A program made the position numbers and the translations under genes. Of a stretch of 64,000 bases of DNA, positions 35,756 through 44,365 are shown in pieces (the first letter of the stretch is position 1; each line of letters starts with the position of its first letter). The notes under the pieces are model-generated. The model searched no databases. It saw only the letters and a program-made list of their open reading frames with translations, and was not told the origin of the DNA. This DNA is from CAVVEC01 sp963770485. GTDB taxonomy: Bacteria > Acidobacteriota > Terriglobia > Terriglobales > Acidobacteriaceae. The stretch lies in assembly GCA_963770485.1 (NCBI GenBank), contig CAVYPX010000020.1, positions 1-64,000 on the forward strand, in the 5' to 3' direction.

Positions 35756-36937
35756 ATGATTACCCGCGAAGACATCCGTGAGCTGGCTCAATTCCAAACC
35801 CAGGGTGATGAGGGATGCGCCCTCAGTTTCTATTTCGAGCCGCGCACTCCGCAGAATAAGTCCCACCGCGAAGAGGCCATCCTGGCCAAGGACCTGGTCC
35901 GCAAGGCCCTGCACGACGCCGAAAAGCAAGGTAAGAACGGTTGCGCGCGGGCGGACCTTGACCGCATCCTCGAATTAGCGGAGCATCTGCATGGCAATCA
36001 GGCCCGTGCCAAGGCCGTATTTGCCTGCAGCGGCCGCAATTTCTGGCGCGAATTCGATCTGCCCTCACAACTGCCGGGAACCCAGCTTTTCGTGAACCGC
36101 CAATTTCATTTGAAGCCGCTGGCTCTGCTTCTGGGCGCACACCCGCGTCTCTGGGTAGCTTTGGTGGATCGTCAAAAGGCCCGCTTCTTCGACCTGCGCC
36201 TGGATGAATTGAAAGAGCGCGAAGGCCTGTTCCGCACGCCGGGCATTCGTCAAGGCCGCAGTGATGGCTATGCCGGATACGAGGGCGGTCACGCCCAGCG
36301 CCGTTCCAACGACGAGGCGCTCCACCACTTCAAAGATGTTGCCGAGCACTTGCGCGAGGCCAGTGAGAAGGGACTTTTCGAAAAGCTGATCGTCGGCTGT
36401 CACGACTCCAACTGGCACGAACTGGAATCCCACCTGCATCCCTATGTGAAGAAGCGGCTGCTGGGTCACTTCTCGGCGGACGTCGCTAAAATGACCAACG
36501 AACAGGTTCGGGAGCATGCCAGCCGTATTCTGCAGGAATCGCTCGACCAGCGCCGGCACGAGCTGGTGCGGGAAGTGATCAGCCAAGCCAAGAGCAATAG
36601 CCGTGGCGTCACGGGCTTGCGGCGCGTGTTGCGCTCGCTCGAATTGGGCGAAGTGCAGACGCTGCTGATTGGCGAAAACTTTTCGCATTTGGCAGTGGAG
36701 TGCACCAGCTGCGGCCACCTCGACGCACACATGGTCAGCCACTGTCCCGCTTGTGGCCGCGAGACGCGCCAGATCGAAGACGTATGCGATGCTCTGATTC
36801 CGATCGCCATCCGGCATGACATCGAGTTGTTTTACGTGAAAGACGATCCCGAGTTTGACAGTGCCGGCAATATTGCCGCTCTCCTGCGCTTCCGCGCCGA
36901 TCAAACCACGGGACGCACAGTGCCGGCCGCTTCCTGA
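35756..36937 (+). CDS. Bacterial eRF1-like (baeRF) release-factor-family protein with zinc ribbon
   Basis: 393 residues from ATG 35756 (AGGAG upstream; a GTG three bases earlier is also open). The layout follows the archaeo-eukaryotic release factor 1 superfamily: an N-terminal domain (1-125), a central RNase H-like domain with LWVALVDRQKARFFDLRLDEL, and a C-terminal L7Ae-like domain (LRRVLRSLELGEVQTLLIG). A zinc ribbon is inserted (Cys316, Cys319, Cys330, Cys333). After the central strand, the loop GGHAQRR (177-183) stands where eRF1 has its GGQ peptidyl-tRNA hydrolysis loop, with His replacing Gln. It probably acts on stalled ribosomes. Co-transcribed with the HPF-sigma fusion. Confidence 0.82.
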   Translation: MITREDIRELAQFQTQGDEGCALSFYFEPRTPQNKSHREEAILAKDLVRKALHDAEKQGKNGCARADLDRILELAEHLHGNQARAKAVFACSGRNFWREFDLPSQLPGTQLFVNRQFHLKPLALLLGAHPRLWVALVDRQKARFFDLRLDELKEREGLFRTPGIRQGRSDGYAGYEGGHAQRRSNDEALHHFKDVAEHLREASEKGLFEKLIVGCHDSNWHELESHLHPYVKKRLLGHFSADVAKMTNEQVREHASRILQESLDQRRHELVREVISQAKSNSRGVTGLRRVLRSLELGEVQTLLIGENFSHLAVECTSCGHLDAHMVSHCPACGRETRQIEDVCDALIPIAIRHDIELFYVKDDPEFDSAGNIAALLRFRADQTTGRTVPAAS

Positions 36938-37163
36938 AACTGGGAACTGGCATCGAACTGGGAACAGGGAAGTGAGAGCCGGTCGCACTGAGAACTGAGA
37001 ACCGCGAACTGACTGCTGATTTTCAGAAGCCTTTCTTAACTGATCAGTGCCGTAGAGACGTTGCTTGCAATGTCTCCGCCCCGTTGGGCCTCTATCTGCA
37101 ACGCTACCCACATCATCATGGTATTCTGGCGGACGCTCTACGCTTTCATTCGGGAGGAACGTC
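36938..37163. repeat. Intergenic region with short degenerate repeats and a hairpin repeat
   Basis: Positions about 36938-37015 contain imperfect direct repeats of GAACTGGGAACT / ACTGAGAACTGAGAAC type. Positions 37055-37076 hold GAGACGTTGC-TT-GCAATGTCTC, a 10-bp inverted repeat with one mismatch-type pair. Both look like dispersed intergenic elements. The ribosome site GGGAGGA for the next gene lies at about 37152-37158. Confidence 0.6.
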
Positions 37164-38417
37164 ATGACCGTCTCGCGCCGTGATTTTATTGCTACCGCCG
37201 TCGTCGGCTCGTTGTCCCTGAGTTTGGCGGATCAAAAGGGCATCGCACAAGACTCAAGAAAAAATGAGCCAGCCTCAGCACCCGGCAAGCGCCCCATCAT
37301 CATTTCCGCCCACAATGGCTACGAGTATCTCGATGATGCCTATGCATTCCTGGCTGGCGGCGGAGATACATTAGACGCCGCGCTCAAAGTCGTGCAGGGT
37401 CCCGAGGATGATCCCAACGATACCAGCGTTGGCCTCGGCGGCTTGCCTAACGAAGAAGGCGTGGTTGAACTCGATGCCTGCTGCATGCACGGGCCCACGC
37501 GGCGCGCAGGCTCGGTCGGCGGCGTGCGCAACATCAAGAATGTATCGCTGGTCTCGAAAGCTGTGATGGAGCACACTGGCCACGTCATGCTGGTGGCCGA
37601 AGGCGCTGAGCGTTTTGCCGTGGCCATAGGCTTCCCGCGCGAGAATCTCCTGACCGACCATTCCCGCAAGATCTGGCTGCTGTGGAAGGAATATCATTCG
37701 TCCGAGGACTGGTGGGGACCCGGTCTGGCCGATCCGCATTGGCAGCCTCCCGACACCAAGCCACAAGGCGAGCTTTGGCAGGAGCGTTATCGGCGGCTGG
37801 AAGAGCGCGCCGCTGATCTGGGCATCGCGCCGGCGCTCCGCAGCGAGGCCATTTACAAAGTGCTCTTCCCGCCTACCGGCACAATTCATTGTTCCGCGTT
37901 GAACGAGAAAGGCGAGATCTCCGGCTGCACCACCACCAGCGGCCTCGCCTGGAAACTTCCTGGACGCGTAGGCGATTCTCCGATCATCGGCGCGGGCTGC
38001 TACACCGATCAGGACGTGGGCTCGGCGGGCGCCACCGGCAGCGGCGAAGAGAACATCAAAGTCGCAGGCGCGCACACCATCGTCGAAAACATGCGCCGTG
38101 GAATGTCTCCCCAGGAAGCTGGCATGGACGCGCTCAAGCGCATCGCCCGCAACTACAACAACGACATGAGCAAGCTGGGCTTCGTGGACATGACCTACTA
38201 CATCCTCCGCAAAGACGGCGCCTACGCCGGCGTGTCGCTGTGGGAAGCGTATCCGCCATCTTTCTGGGAGAGCCCTGGCGGCATCAAGCCGCATCAGATC
38301 GCAGTGCACGACGGCGCCAAGCGCTCGGAGAAAACCGTCGCGCTGTTCAAAGGCGTGTCGCAGGATTTCCCCCCGCCGCCGAAAATTCCGGCGGAGGTGC
38401 TGAAGGAACTTAAATAA
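37164..38417 (+). CDS. Tat-exported N(4)-(beta-N-acetylglucosaminyl)-L-asparaginase family protein (Ntn hydrolase)
   Basis: 417 residues from ATG 37164, preceded by GGGAGGA; an upstream in-frame ATG-like start at 37065 lies in non-coding-looking sequence. A twin-arginine signal is present: SRRDFIATAVVGSLSLSLA. The body is an asparaginase-2/aspartylglucosaminidase: DDPNDTSVGLGGLPNEEGVVELDA, then the autoproteolysis site in ISGCTTTSG, where the first Thr after Cys would become the N-terminal nucleophile, then GAGCYTDQDVGSAGATGSGE. It cleaves the amide bond of Asn-linked GlcNAc or related amides in the periplasm. Confidence 0.92.
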   Translation: MTVSRRDFIATAVVGSLSLSLADQKGIAQDSRKNEPASAPGKRPIIISAHNGYEYLDDAYAFLAGGGDTLDAALKVVQGPEDDPNDTSVGLGGLPNEEGVVELDACCMHGPTRRAGSVGGVRNIKNVSLVSKAVMEHTGHVMLVAEGAERFAVAIGFPRENLLTDHSRKIWLLWKEYHSSEDWWGPGLADPHWQPPDTKPQGELWQERYRRLEERAADLGIAPALRSEAIYKVLFPPTGTIHCSALNEKGEISGCTTTSGLAWKLPGRVGDSPIIGAGCYTDQDVGSAGATGSGEENIKVAGAHTIVENMRRGMSPQEAGMDALKRIARNYNNDMSKLGFVDMTYYILRKDGAYAGVSLWEAYPPSFWESPGGIKPHQIAVHDGAKRSEKTVALFKGVSQDFPPPPKIPAEVLKELK

Positions 38418-38426
38418 CCACGCAGC

Positions 38427-38466
38427 GGGTGCCCCATCCTTTCGCGCTTTTTGCGGAAGGGTGGGA
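38427..38466. repeat. Hairpin repeat, GGGTGCCCCATCC type, copy 1
   Basis: GGGTGCCCCATCC at 38427-38439 begins an imperfect hairpin, CCATCCTTTCGC (38434-38445) pairing with GCGGAAGGGTGG across a T-rich loop. It lies just after the asparaginase stop and may terminate transcription. The same 13-mer begins a second element at 38913, so the FRP-like gene is flanked by two copies. Confidence 0.65.
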
Positions 38467-38507
38467 GGCAAGGCTTCACACTTCTTTCGACGGAGGTCTA
38501 ATCAGCA

Positions 38508-38852
38508 ATGAGCTCATCGGCCCAATCGTTCAGACGCGACGTTCCGTGGTCCGACTCGGAGAAGAAGGCTGCTCGAAAGGCTTTTAACCTGGCCTACAAG
38601 AAACAGTGTGCTGCCGTCACTGCGAAGGTAAAGAAAATGATGGCCAGCGGCTCGGACCCGTCGAATGTTTGGCGGGTCCACGACTATCTCTCCGTACAGC
38701 GGCGAGCGGTGGACGCGCTGTTTGACTACCGGTACTCAGTTCTGCTCCGGGTGTTTGCGAAGCTGATTTACGCTGGCCTGCTGACCGAAGCCGATCTGTC
38801 CGGCCTTCGCGAAGACAAACTTGAGGAAATCAAGAGTTGGATGCGCCTCTAG
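38508..38852 (+). CDS. Fluorescence recovery protein (FRP)-like protein
   Basis: 114 residues, close to the 106-109 of cyanobacterial FRP. The alignment from memory is convincing across the length: PWSDSEKKAARKAFNLAY; then WRVHDYLSVQRRAVDALFDY with Trp55, His58, Asp59 and Arg65 at the spacing of Synechocystis FRP Trp50, His53, Asp54 and Arg60; then RYSVLLRVFAKLI, GLLTEADLSGL and KLEEIKSW. In cyanobacteria FRP is an all-helical dimer that binds photoactivated orange carotenoid protein (OCP) and speeds its relaxation. No OCP gene is visible here, so the partner is unknown. A ribosome site (CGGAGGT) lies 15 bases before the ATG. Confidence 0.88.
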   Translation: MSSSAQSFRRDVPWSDSEKKAARKAFNLAYKKQCAAVTAKVKKMMASGSDPSNVWRVHDYLSVQRRAVDALFDYRYSVLLRVFAKLIYAGLLTEADLSGLREDKLEEIKSWMRL

Positions 38853-39627
38853 GATGTTCGCTTCGGAGTGCTGGCAGGGTGGCCTGGACCAGTCGATCCA
38901 TCCAACCCTGAAGGGTGCCCCATCCAAGCTCCGCTTGGGCGGGAGGGGCGGCGTGAATCGTGTGGGGGCGGACGCCGTTGGCCTGCCCTGAGAAGCTGTG
39001 ACTTTTTGATTTCTCGCATTTCAGGATGACATGGCCTTTCACGAATCCACCGGCTCGCTCCAGAGCTGTCATCCTGAGCGAAGTTGTCGGGTGCGAAGCG
39101 CACGACAACGCAGTCGAGGGACCCCTATGGTGCAATCGCTGCAAAGACGCCGCAGGGAATTCTCACCATCTTCCAGGAAGAATGCCTCGAGCCTGCCGAA
39201 CCTGCGCTTGCGTGATAGGGATTCTTCGACTCCATGGGATGTTCGCTTCGCGAACATCCCACTTCGCTCAGAATGACAATTCCTCGTGGGCATCCAAGCT
39301 CCGCGGTTCTTGTGTGGCGCGGACATTCCTGTCCGCGTGGGGGAGCCAAGCAGGACGATTTGGGGATGAGGTCCTCGCCCATGTCTCGAAAACCGCGAGG
39401 CAAGCCGCGGCCAGCGCGGAAGGGCATGGCTTTAGCCATGGCGTCCAGATCCCCCTTCTGACTCACGCCCCGCAGGGGCGCAGACCACATCGCTCCGCTG
39501 GGCGGGACAGGAGTGTCCGCCCCACACAGGCATTGCCGAGCTACGCCCGACTGGACAGCCCCTTCGGCTGCGCTCACGGCAGGCTTGGGCGGCTGTCCCC
39601 ACGTGTGCATGGGCGAGAGGCCCGCGC
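38853..39627. repeat. Intergenic cluster of imperfect palindromic repeats (775 bp, no gene)
   Basis: No conserved coding frame. It contains at least four element types. (1) A GGGTGCCCCATCC element at 38913-38950. (2) A long inverted repeat, TGTCATCCTGAGCGAAGT at 39067 against ACTTCGCTCAGAATGACA at 39261-39278, enclosing GTCGAGGGACCCC. (3) TGTGGCGCGGACATTCCTGT at about 39311 against ACAGGAGTGTCCGCCCCACA at about 39508. (4) A short GGCATGGCTTTAGCCATGG dyad near 39423. These resemble dispersed non-coding repeats seen in acidobacterial genomes. ORFs called in this stretch are artefacts. Confidence 0.75.
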
Positions 39628-40938
39628 CTACATCGTCGGGGAAACCTGCGCGTCTGGTTTAGGAATACTCACCAGCAGCAGGCCGCTCGCCACTGCACAG
39701 ACCATCATCGCTACGAAGCCAGAAGTGTAAGAACCGGTGCGGGTGTGCAGGTAGCCGAAGACATACGGTCCGGCAAAGCCGGCGACGCTTCCGACCGCAT
39801 TGATCAATCCCACAGCGGTGGCCGCGGCGGATTCGGTCAGCATTTCTGTCGGCATCGCCCAAAATACCGGGAGAAACGAAGTGGTGCTGCACACCACGGT
39901 GAACAGGATCACCGTGAGTAGAGTTGTGCCGGGCAGAGTAATCAGTCCGAGCAACGCTACGGCTGCAGCGAATACCGGCATCGCCGCGTGCCAGCGCCGC
40001 TCGCCGGTCTTGTCGGAATGCCAGCCGTTGAAGTGCATGGCGACGAACATGGCGATATACGGCACGATGCCCAGCCAGCCCACGCGGGTATCGGAGAATC
40101 CGGAGACGCGCTTCAGAATCGTCGGAAACCAGAACATGGAAGAGTAGCCCACAAAGTATTCCAGGAAAGCTGCGGCGGCGAGCAGCAGAACGGTGCGGGA
40201 GCGCAAGGCGTCCCACGCTGACGTGGTGTGCCGGCTGACCGGCTTTTCCTCTTCCAGCTTGGCCATGACCCACCACTGCTGCTCGGCAGTGAGCCACGAG
40301 GCCTGCTGCGGCCAGTCGGTGAGATAGAAGAATGCGACGGCGCCGAACAGGATTGCCGGCAAGCCCTCCGTGACGAAGAGCCAGCGCCAGCCGTCTACAC
40401 CGAGCCAGTGGTGGACGAGGATCCATCCGGCGAGCGGCGATCCGATGACGAACGACAACGGGATCGCGGCCATGAAATTACTCCCCGATTTGCCGCGGTC
40501 CTCATCAATGAACCAGTGGCTCAAGTAGACGACCACACCGGGGAAGAAGCCGGCCTCCGCCGCGCCCAGCACGAAGCGCGCCAGGTAGAGTTGGCCGGCA
40601 GTGTGCACCAATCCGGTCAGAACCGTGAGCGATCCCCAGACGATCATGATCAGGCTGATGGCGCGGCGTGCGCTCCAGCGTTCCACCAGCAGCGCGCCGG
40701 GAACTTGTAACGCCACGTAGCTGACGAAAAAAATACCTGCGCCCAAGCCGAATACGCGGTCGCTGAAGCCCAGATCGTGCGACATCTCAAGCGCGGCATA
40801 GGCCAGGTTGGTCCGGTCCAGGTAGTTGACGATGTAGAGAACGAACAAGAACGGGAGCAACCGCAGGGCGATGAGGCGACGGGTGTGCTCGGCAGCGTTA
40901 CTCGCGGGTCCGCTTTGATTGAGCGTGGTGGCTGCCAT
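39628..40938 (-). CDS. MFS transporter, anion:cation symporter (ACS) type
   Basis: 436 residues with about twelve membrane helices. The first loop has the ACS-family pattern FVLYIVNYLDRTNLAYAAL. The helix 2-3 loop LLVERWSARRAISL is the family's version of the GxxxDRxGRR motif. The YLSHWFIDEDRGKSGSNFMAAIPLSFVIGSPLAGWIL segment is typical of hexuronate/galactonate/phthalate-type transporters. The central cytoplasmic loop is short. Its substrate is probably an organic or sugar acid, but no catabolic genes are adjacent. No good ribosome site is seen before the ATG. Confidence 0.88.
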   Translation of the reverse strand: MAATTLNQSGPASNAAEHTRRLIALRLLPFLFVLYIVNYLDRTNLAYAALEMSHDLGFSDRVFGLGAGIFFVSYVALQVPGALLVERWSARRAISLIMIVWGSLTVLTGLVHTAGQLYLARFVLGAAEAGFFPGVVVYLSHWFIDEDRGKSGSNFMAAIPLSFVIGSPLAGWILVHHWLGVDGWRWLFVTEGLPAILFGAVAFFYLTDWPQQASWLTAEQQWWVMAKLEEEKPVSRHTTSAWDALRSRTVLLLAAAAFLEYFVGYSSMFWFPTILKRVSGFSDTRVGWLGIVPYIAMFVAMHFNGWHSDKTGERRWHAAMPVFAAAVALLGLITLPGTTLLTVILFTVVCSTTSFLPVFWAMPTEMLTESAAATAVGLINAVGSVAGFAGPYVFGYLHTRTGSYTSGFVAMMVCAVASGLLLVSIPKPDAQVSPTM

Positions 40939-41526
40939 GCTTGGCGTCCCGGCAAGCCTTTGCCGGACGAGCGGCCATTATACGCGGGCTGGTCGAATAA
41001 ACACGGTGCAGCGGAGGAGTCGCAACTCTTGTCCGTCCGCACCCTTTGGCAGCTTGGCGCGCTTCCGTATCCGTTCCATGTCTTCGAACACTCGTTTCAA
41101 GCTAGAACCGGTATTCTCAGAGACGCCGGCTTGGGCGTTTGGGTGAATGTTGGTCTGGTCGTTCCGTTTGCGATTTCGCAAAGTTAAGCTCTCCCAAAAC
41201 CAGAAATTCAAGGTACCATTGTACGATGCTAGCGCCAGCAAGTAATGGCGGACGATGAAAAGAAATACATTAGATGCGATGCTTGATCTTATTGACAGGT
41301 GGATTGTTAGCGTGCGACGAGACGTCGGGATCCGAACGGAATCTCCTGCGCAGGCAGGCGCTGGCGCGGCCGTGGACTCGCTTATGTCACCGCTCAAGCA
41401 TGTACGCTCGGCGGGCCCTTACAGCCGTGACGAAATGAATCAACGATAGGTCCTTTGCCGGGCCTTGGGGCCTCGGCCCGTTGTTGTCGCAATGGCGATT
41501 GTGTAGACTCACGGGTCGGAGGGACC
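40939..41526. other. Intergenic region between the MFS gene and the DUF262 gene
   Basis: 588 bases with no recognisable gene. Its base composition is less GC-rich than the flanks, in the same way as the downstream DUF262 gene. A minus-strand frame (40978-41397) lacks recognisable motifs. The ribosome site CGGAGGGACC directly precedes the ATG at 41527. No attachment-site repeat was found. Confidence 0.5.
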
Positions 41527-43143
41527 ATGAAGGATCAGAGACTCCAAATTGCGGACATCGTTCGTCACATTGATGACGCAACACTCGGCACGCTGAACGT
41601 CCCAGAGTTCCAACGGAAATATGTGTGGAGAGCCTCTAAGCTGGCCGACTTGGTGGACTCCTTGTGGCGGGGTTATCCAATCGGTACTCTTCTCCTGTGG
41701 GAGTCCTCGTATGACTCGCCGCGCACTGCCCTTGGCGCACAAGGTCGGAAACTGTGGATAGTTGACGGTCAACAGCGGGTGACCTCCCTCGCCCTTCTCT
41801 TCGGGAAGAAACCGTACTGGTGGTCGGACGTTTCGCAGTGGAACAAGTTTTACGAAAGATACGACATCCTCGTCAACATTGCTAGGGACAAGGATGATTT
41901 GGAGTTCGGACTCATAAATCCTGTTCGAAGGAAATCCAGCGAGTGGCTGTCTGTTCGATCTGTGCTGCACTCAACCAGTCTGTCGGAACTAGCGCTTCAA
42001 GTCAGCGACAAACTCGGTGGCGCGAACCGCTTTGCCGAAATTCATGAGAAGCTGCAGTCGATAAGGACAATAGAGAACGCCCAACTCTACGAGATTATCG
42101 TCGACCATGAACTTGAGGACGTGGCGGAGATTTTTGGCAGGTTGAACACGGCCGGAACGAAAATCAGGGAAAGCGACATTGTCGTTGCCCTCGTAGCGGC
42201 AAAGCAGCAGGGCTGGATAAGACAGAAGTTTGATCCGTTCCTCAAGGATCTCTACCAGAAGGGCTTCGAGTTCGATCCAGGCGTGGTAGTCAGGACTCTC
42301 GCCATAATCGGAAACGGCAGTGCGAGGCTTAGGGACGTCCCCGAAAAGTTCTGGGAGCCATCCGACGACTTCGACGAGCACTGGCGCAAAGCGAAAGAGG
42401 CAATCTCCATCGTGATAAAGAGCCTCATGGAGCACGGGGTGCTTTCGAGTGACCTTTTGCCCTCACTGAACGCACTCATACCCATTTTTGTTATGAGAGC
42501 CACTTTCCCGCATGACTTCAACTTCGCGAAAGCCCTAAATTGGCTCCTTATTGCGACGCGGGACGGCAGGTACAGCGGTTCTGCGACCACTGCGCTAGAC
42601 CACGACACAAAGCAGGTCAGAGCCAAGAAGTCATTCGACGAGGCCATCCAGGACCTGACCTCAAGGTTGTCCGCCAGCGGGACATTTACCCCGGAGGACT
42701 TCCGGGAGGAGTACACGGACAAGTTTCTCAGACTTGTCCTCTATCTGACCGTGTTCAATAGCGGAGCCAAAGACTGGGTGAGCCAGGACGTTCGAGTTGG
42801 TTTCGACAAGGAGGACAACGAGCTCAATGAAGGGTTCAACCCCGAATGGCACCACATTTTCCCGAGGAAGATCGTCAAGGAGTCGTTTGACAGCAGTCTC
42901 GTCGACTCCATAGCTAACATCGCTGTGCTGAACGAAAAGGCAAACCGGTCATTCAGTGCGAAACCTCCCCGCCAATATCTGAAAGACAACAACGTCAAGT
43001 CCGAGAGGCTGGATGAACAGGCTGTTCCTGCCGATGGCTTGCTTGAGGTGAACAAATTTGAAGAGTTCCTCCAGTTGCGCTCCGAGAAGTTGGCCGAACG
43101 GGCGACAGCGTACGTGCAGGGTCTCGCCCAGCGCAACGCATGA
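41527..43143 (+). CDS. DUF262-DUF1524/HNH protein (GmrSD-like, possible defence nuclease)
   Basis: 538 residues from ATG 41527, chosen for its GGAGGG ribosome site. The N-terminal DUF262 domain (ParB/Srx-like) begins with VPEFQRKYVWRASKLADLVDSLWRGYPIG and contains the signature VDGQQRVTSLALLF. A long helical middle follows. The C-terminus has an HNH-type DUF1524 motif, NPEWHHIFPRKIV, then SIANIAVLNEKANRS. This is the single-chain arrangement of GmrSD type IV restriction proteins, which use the DGQQR site for nucleotide hydrolysis and the HNH site for DNA cleavage. It is an orphan gene with codon use less GC-rich than its neighbours, suggesting transfer. Confidence 0.87.
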   Translation: MKDQRLQIADIVRHIDDATLGTLNVPEFQRKYVWRASKLADLVDSLWRGYPIGTLLLWESSYDSPRTALGAQGRKLWIVDGQQRVTSLALLFGKKPYWWSDVSQWNKFYERYDILVNIARDKDDLEFGLINPVRRKSSEWLSVRSVLHSTSLSELALQVSDKLGGANRFAEIHEKLQSIRTIENAQLYEIIVDHELEDVAEIFGRLNTAGTKIRESDIVVALVAAKQQGWIRQKFDPFLKDLYQKGFEFDPGVVVRTLAIIGNGSARLRDVPEKFWEPSDDFDEHWRKAKEAISIVIKSLMEHGVLSSDLLPSLNALIPIFVMRATFPHDFNFAKALNWLLIATRDGRYSGSATTALDHDTKQVRAKKSFDEAIQDLTSRLSASGTFTPEDFREEYTDKFLRLVLYLTVFNSGAKDWVSQDVRVGFDKEDNELNEGFNPEWHHIFPRKIVKESFDSSLVDSIANIAVLNEKANRSFSAKPPRQYLKDNNVKSERLDEQAVPADGLLEVNKFEEFLQLRSEKLAERATAYVQGLAQRNA

Positions 43144-43161
43144 TCCGTAGGCTGACCTCGC

Positions 43162-44196
43162 CTACGCAAACCTGACCTTCACATCCGGACCCTTCTCCAG
43201 GTGGATACTGTCGATGAAGCGCACCTTGCCGGTGCGGTAGGTCATGATTACTGACGATGTTCTGGTGCCCTCGCCGAAGAAACGTACGCCGCGCAAGAGC
43301 GCCCCTTCGGTGACACCAGTCGCAGCGAAGATCAGTTGTTTGCCGGGGGCAAGATCTTCGGCTTCATAAATCTTGTTTTTGTCCTTGATGCCCATGCGGG
43401 CGATGCGCTCTTCGAGTTCCGGCCTGTCAACCACGAGGCGTCCCAGCATGTAGCCGTTCAAGCAGCGAATGGCAGCGGCGGTGATCACGCCTTCCGGCGC
43501 GCCGCCCGAGCCCATGACCACATGCACGCCCGTCCCGATGACGGCGGCGGCGATGCCCGCCGAAAGATCGCCATCCCCGATCAGCTTGATGCGCGCGCCA
43601 GCCGCGCGAATCTCGGCGATCAACTTCTCGTGGCGCGGGCGGTCGAGCACGATCACCACCAGGTCTTCAACATCGCGCTCCAAACGCTTTGCAATGTTCT
43701 TCAAGTTGTCGGCCACAGGAGCGTCCAGCTCAACCGCGTTCTTGCAAGAAGGGCCGACCACAATTTTTTCCATGTAGCAGTCAGGCGCGTTCAGCAGCCC
43801 GCTGCGTTCAGAGGCGGCCAGCACGGTGATCGAGCCGGGAGCGCCGGTGGCGCAAAGATTGGTGCCCTCGAGCGGGTCAACAGCGATATCCACTTCCGGC
43901 ACTTCGGTACCGTCATGAAACTCGGCGCCGACTTTCTCACCGATGTAGAGCATGGGCGCCTCGTCGCGCTCACCTTCTCCAATTACGATGGTGCCGCGCA
44001 TGGGAATCGTGTCCATGGTCTGCCGCATGGCTTCGGTCGCCACTTGGTCGGAGAGCTTGCGTTCCCCTTGGCCCATCGTGTGGGCCGACGCAATGGCCGC
44101 AGTTTCCACTACGCGCAGAAATTTTGCCGACAGGTCGCTTTCAATGTTCTCGCCAAAACTTCTAACCTTGGCTTCCGCCCGGGTGTTGGTTGCCAT
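43162..44196 (-). CDS. glpX: Class II fructose-1,6-bisphosphatase GlpX
   Basis: 344 residues. Family motifs are GEGERDEAPMLYIGEKVG, the metal-binding IAVDPLEGTNLCATG (DPLEGT), LIGDGDLSAGIAAA and VMGSGGAPEGVITAAAIRCL with the C-terminal GVRFFGEGTRTSS. It removes the 1-phosphate from fructose 1,6-bisphosphate in gluconeogenesis, using divalent metal, in the cytoplasm. Full length. It converges with the DUF262 gene (18-base gap). Confidence 0.96.
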   Translation of the reverse strand: MATNTRAEAKVRSFGENIESDLSAKFLRVVETAAIASAHTMGQGERKLSDQVATEAMRQTMDTIPMRGTIVIGEGERDEAPMLYIGEKVGAEFHDGTEVPEVDIAVDPLEGTNLCATGAPGSITVLAASERSGLLNAPDCYMEKIVVGPSCKNAVELDAPVADNLKNIAKRLERDVEDLVVIVLDRPRHEKLIAEIRAAGARIKLIGDGDLSAGIAAAVIGTGVHVVMGSGGAPEGVITAAAIRCLNGYMLGRLVVDRPELEERIARMGIKDKNKIYEAEDLAPGKQLIFAATGVTEGALLRGVRFFGEGTRTSSVIMTYRTGKVRFIDSIHLEKGPDVKVRFA

Positions 44197-44365
44197 AAAT
44201 GCCTCCGCGTCGCTCGATAAGAAACCTTGAGACTATAGCGCGAACGGAAGAAAAGGGGAAGATGAGGCCAAAATCGCCTTGGATGAGTTTCTCCAGTTCT
44301 AGTTCACCGAATGGACATCGTTCGGGTTCAGCAGCACCATCACACACCCGCTGGACGGGTAGCAG

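Noticed and set aside
39026..39730. Long plus-strand frame over the repeat cluster
   Set aside because: It runs through several palindromic repeats and into the MFS gene on the other strand; no conserved protein features.
40978..41397. Minus-strand 139-residue frame
   Set aside because: No recognisable motif, no ribosome site, composition like non-coding sequence.
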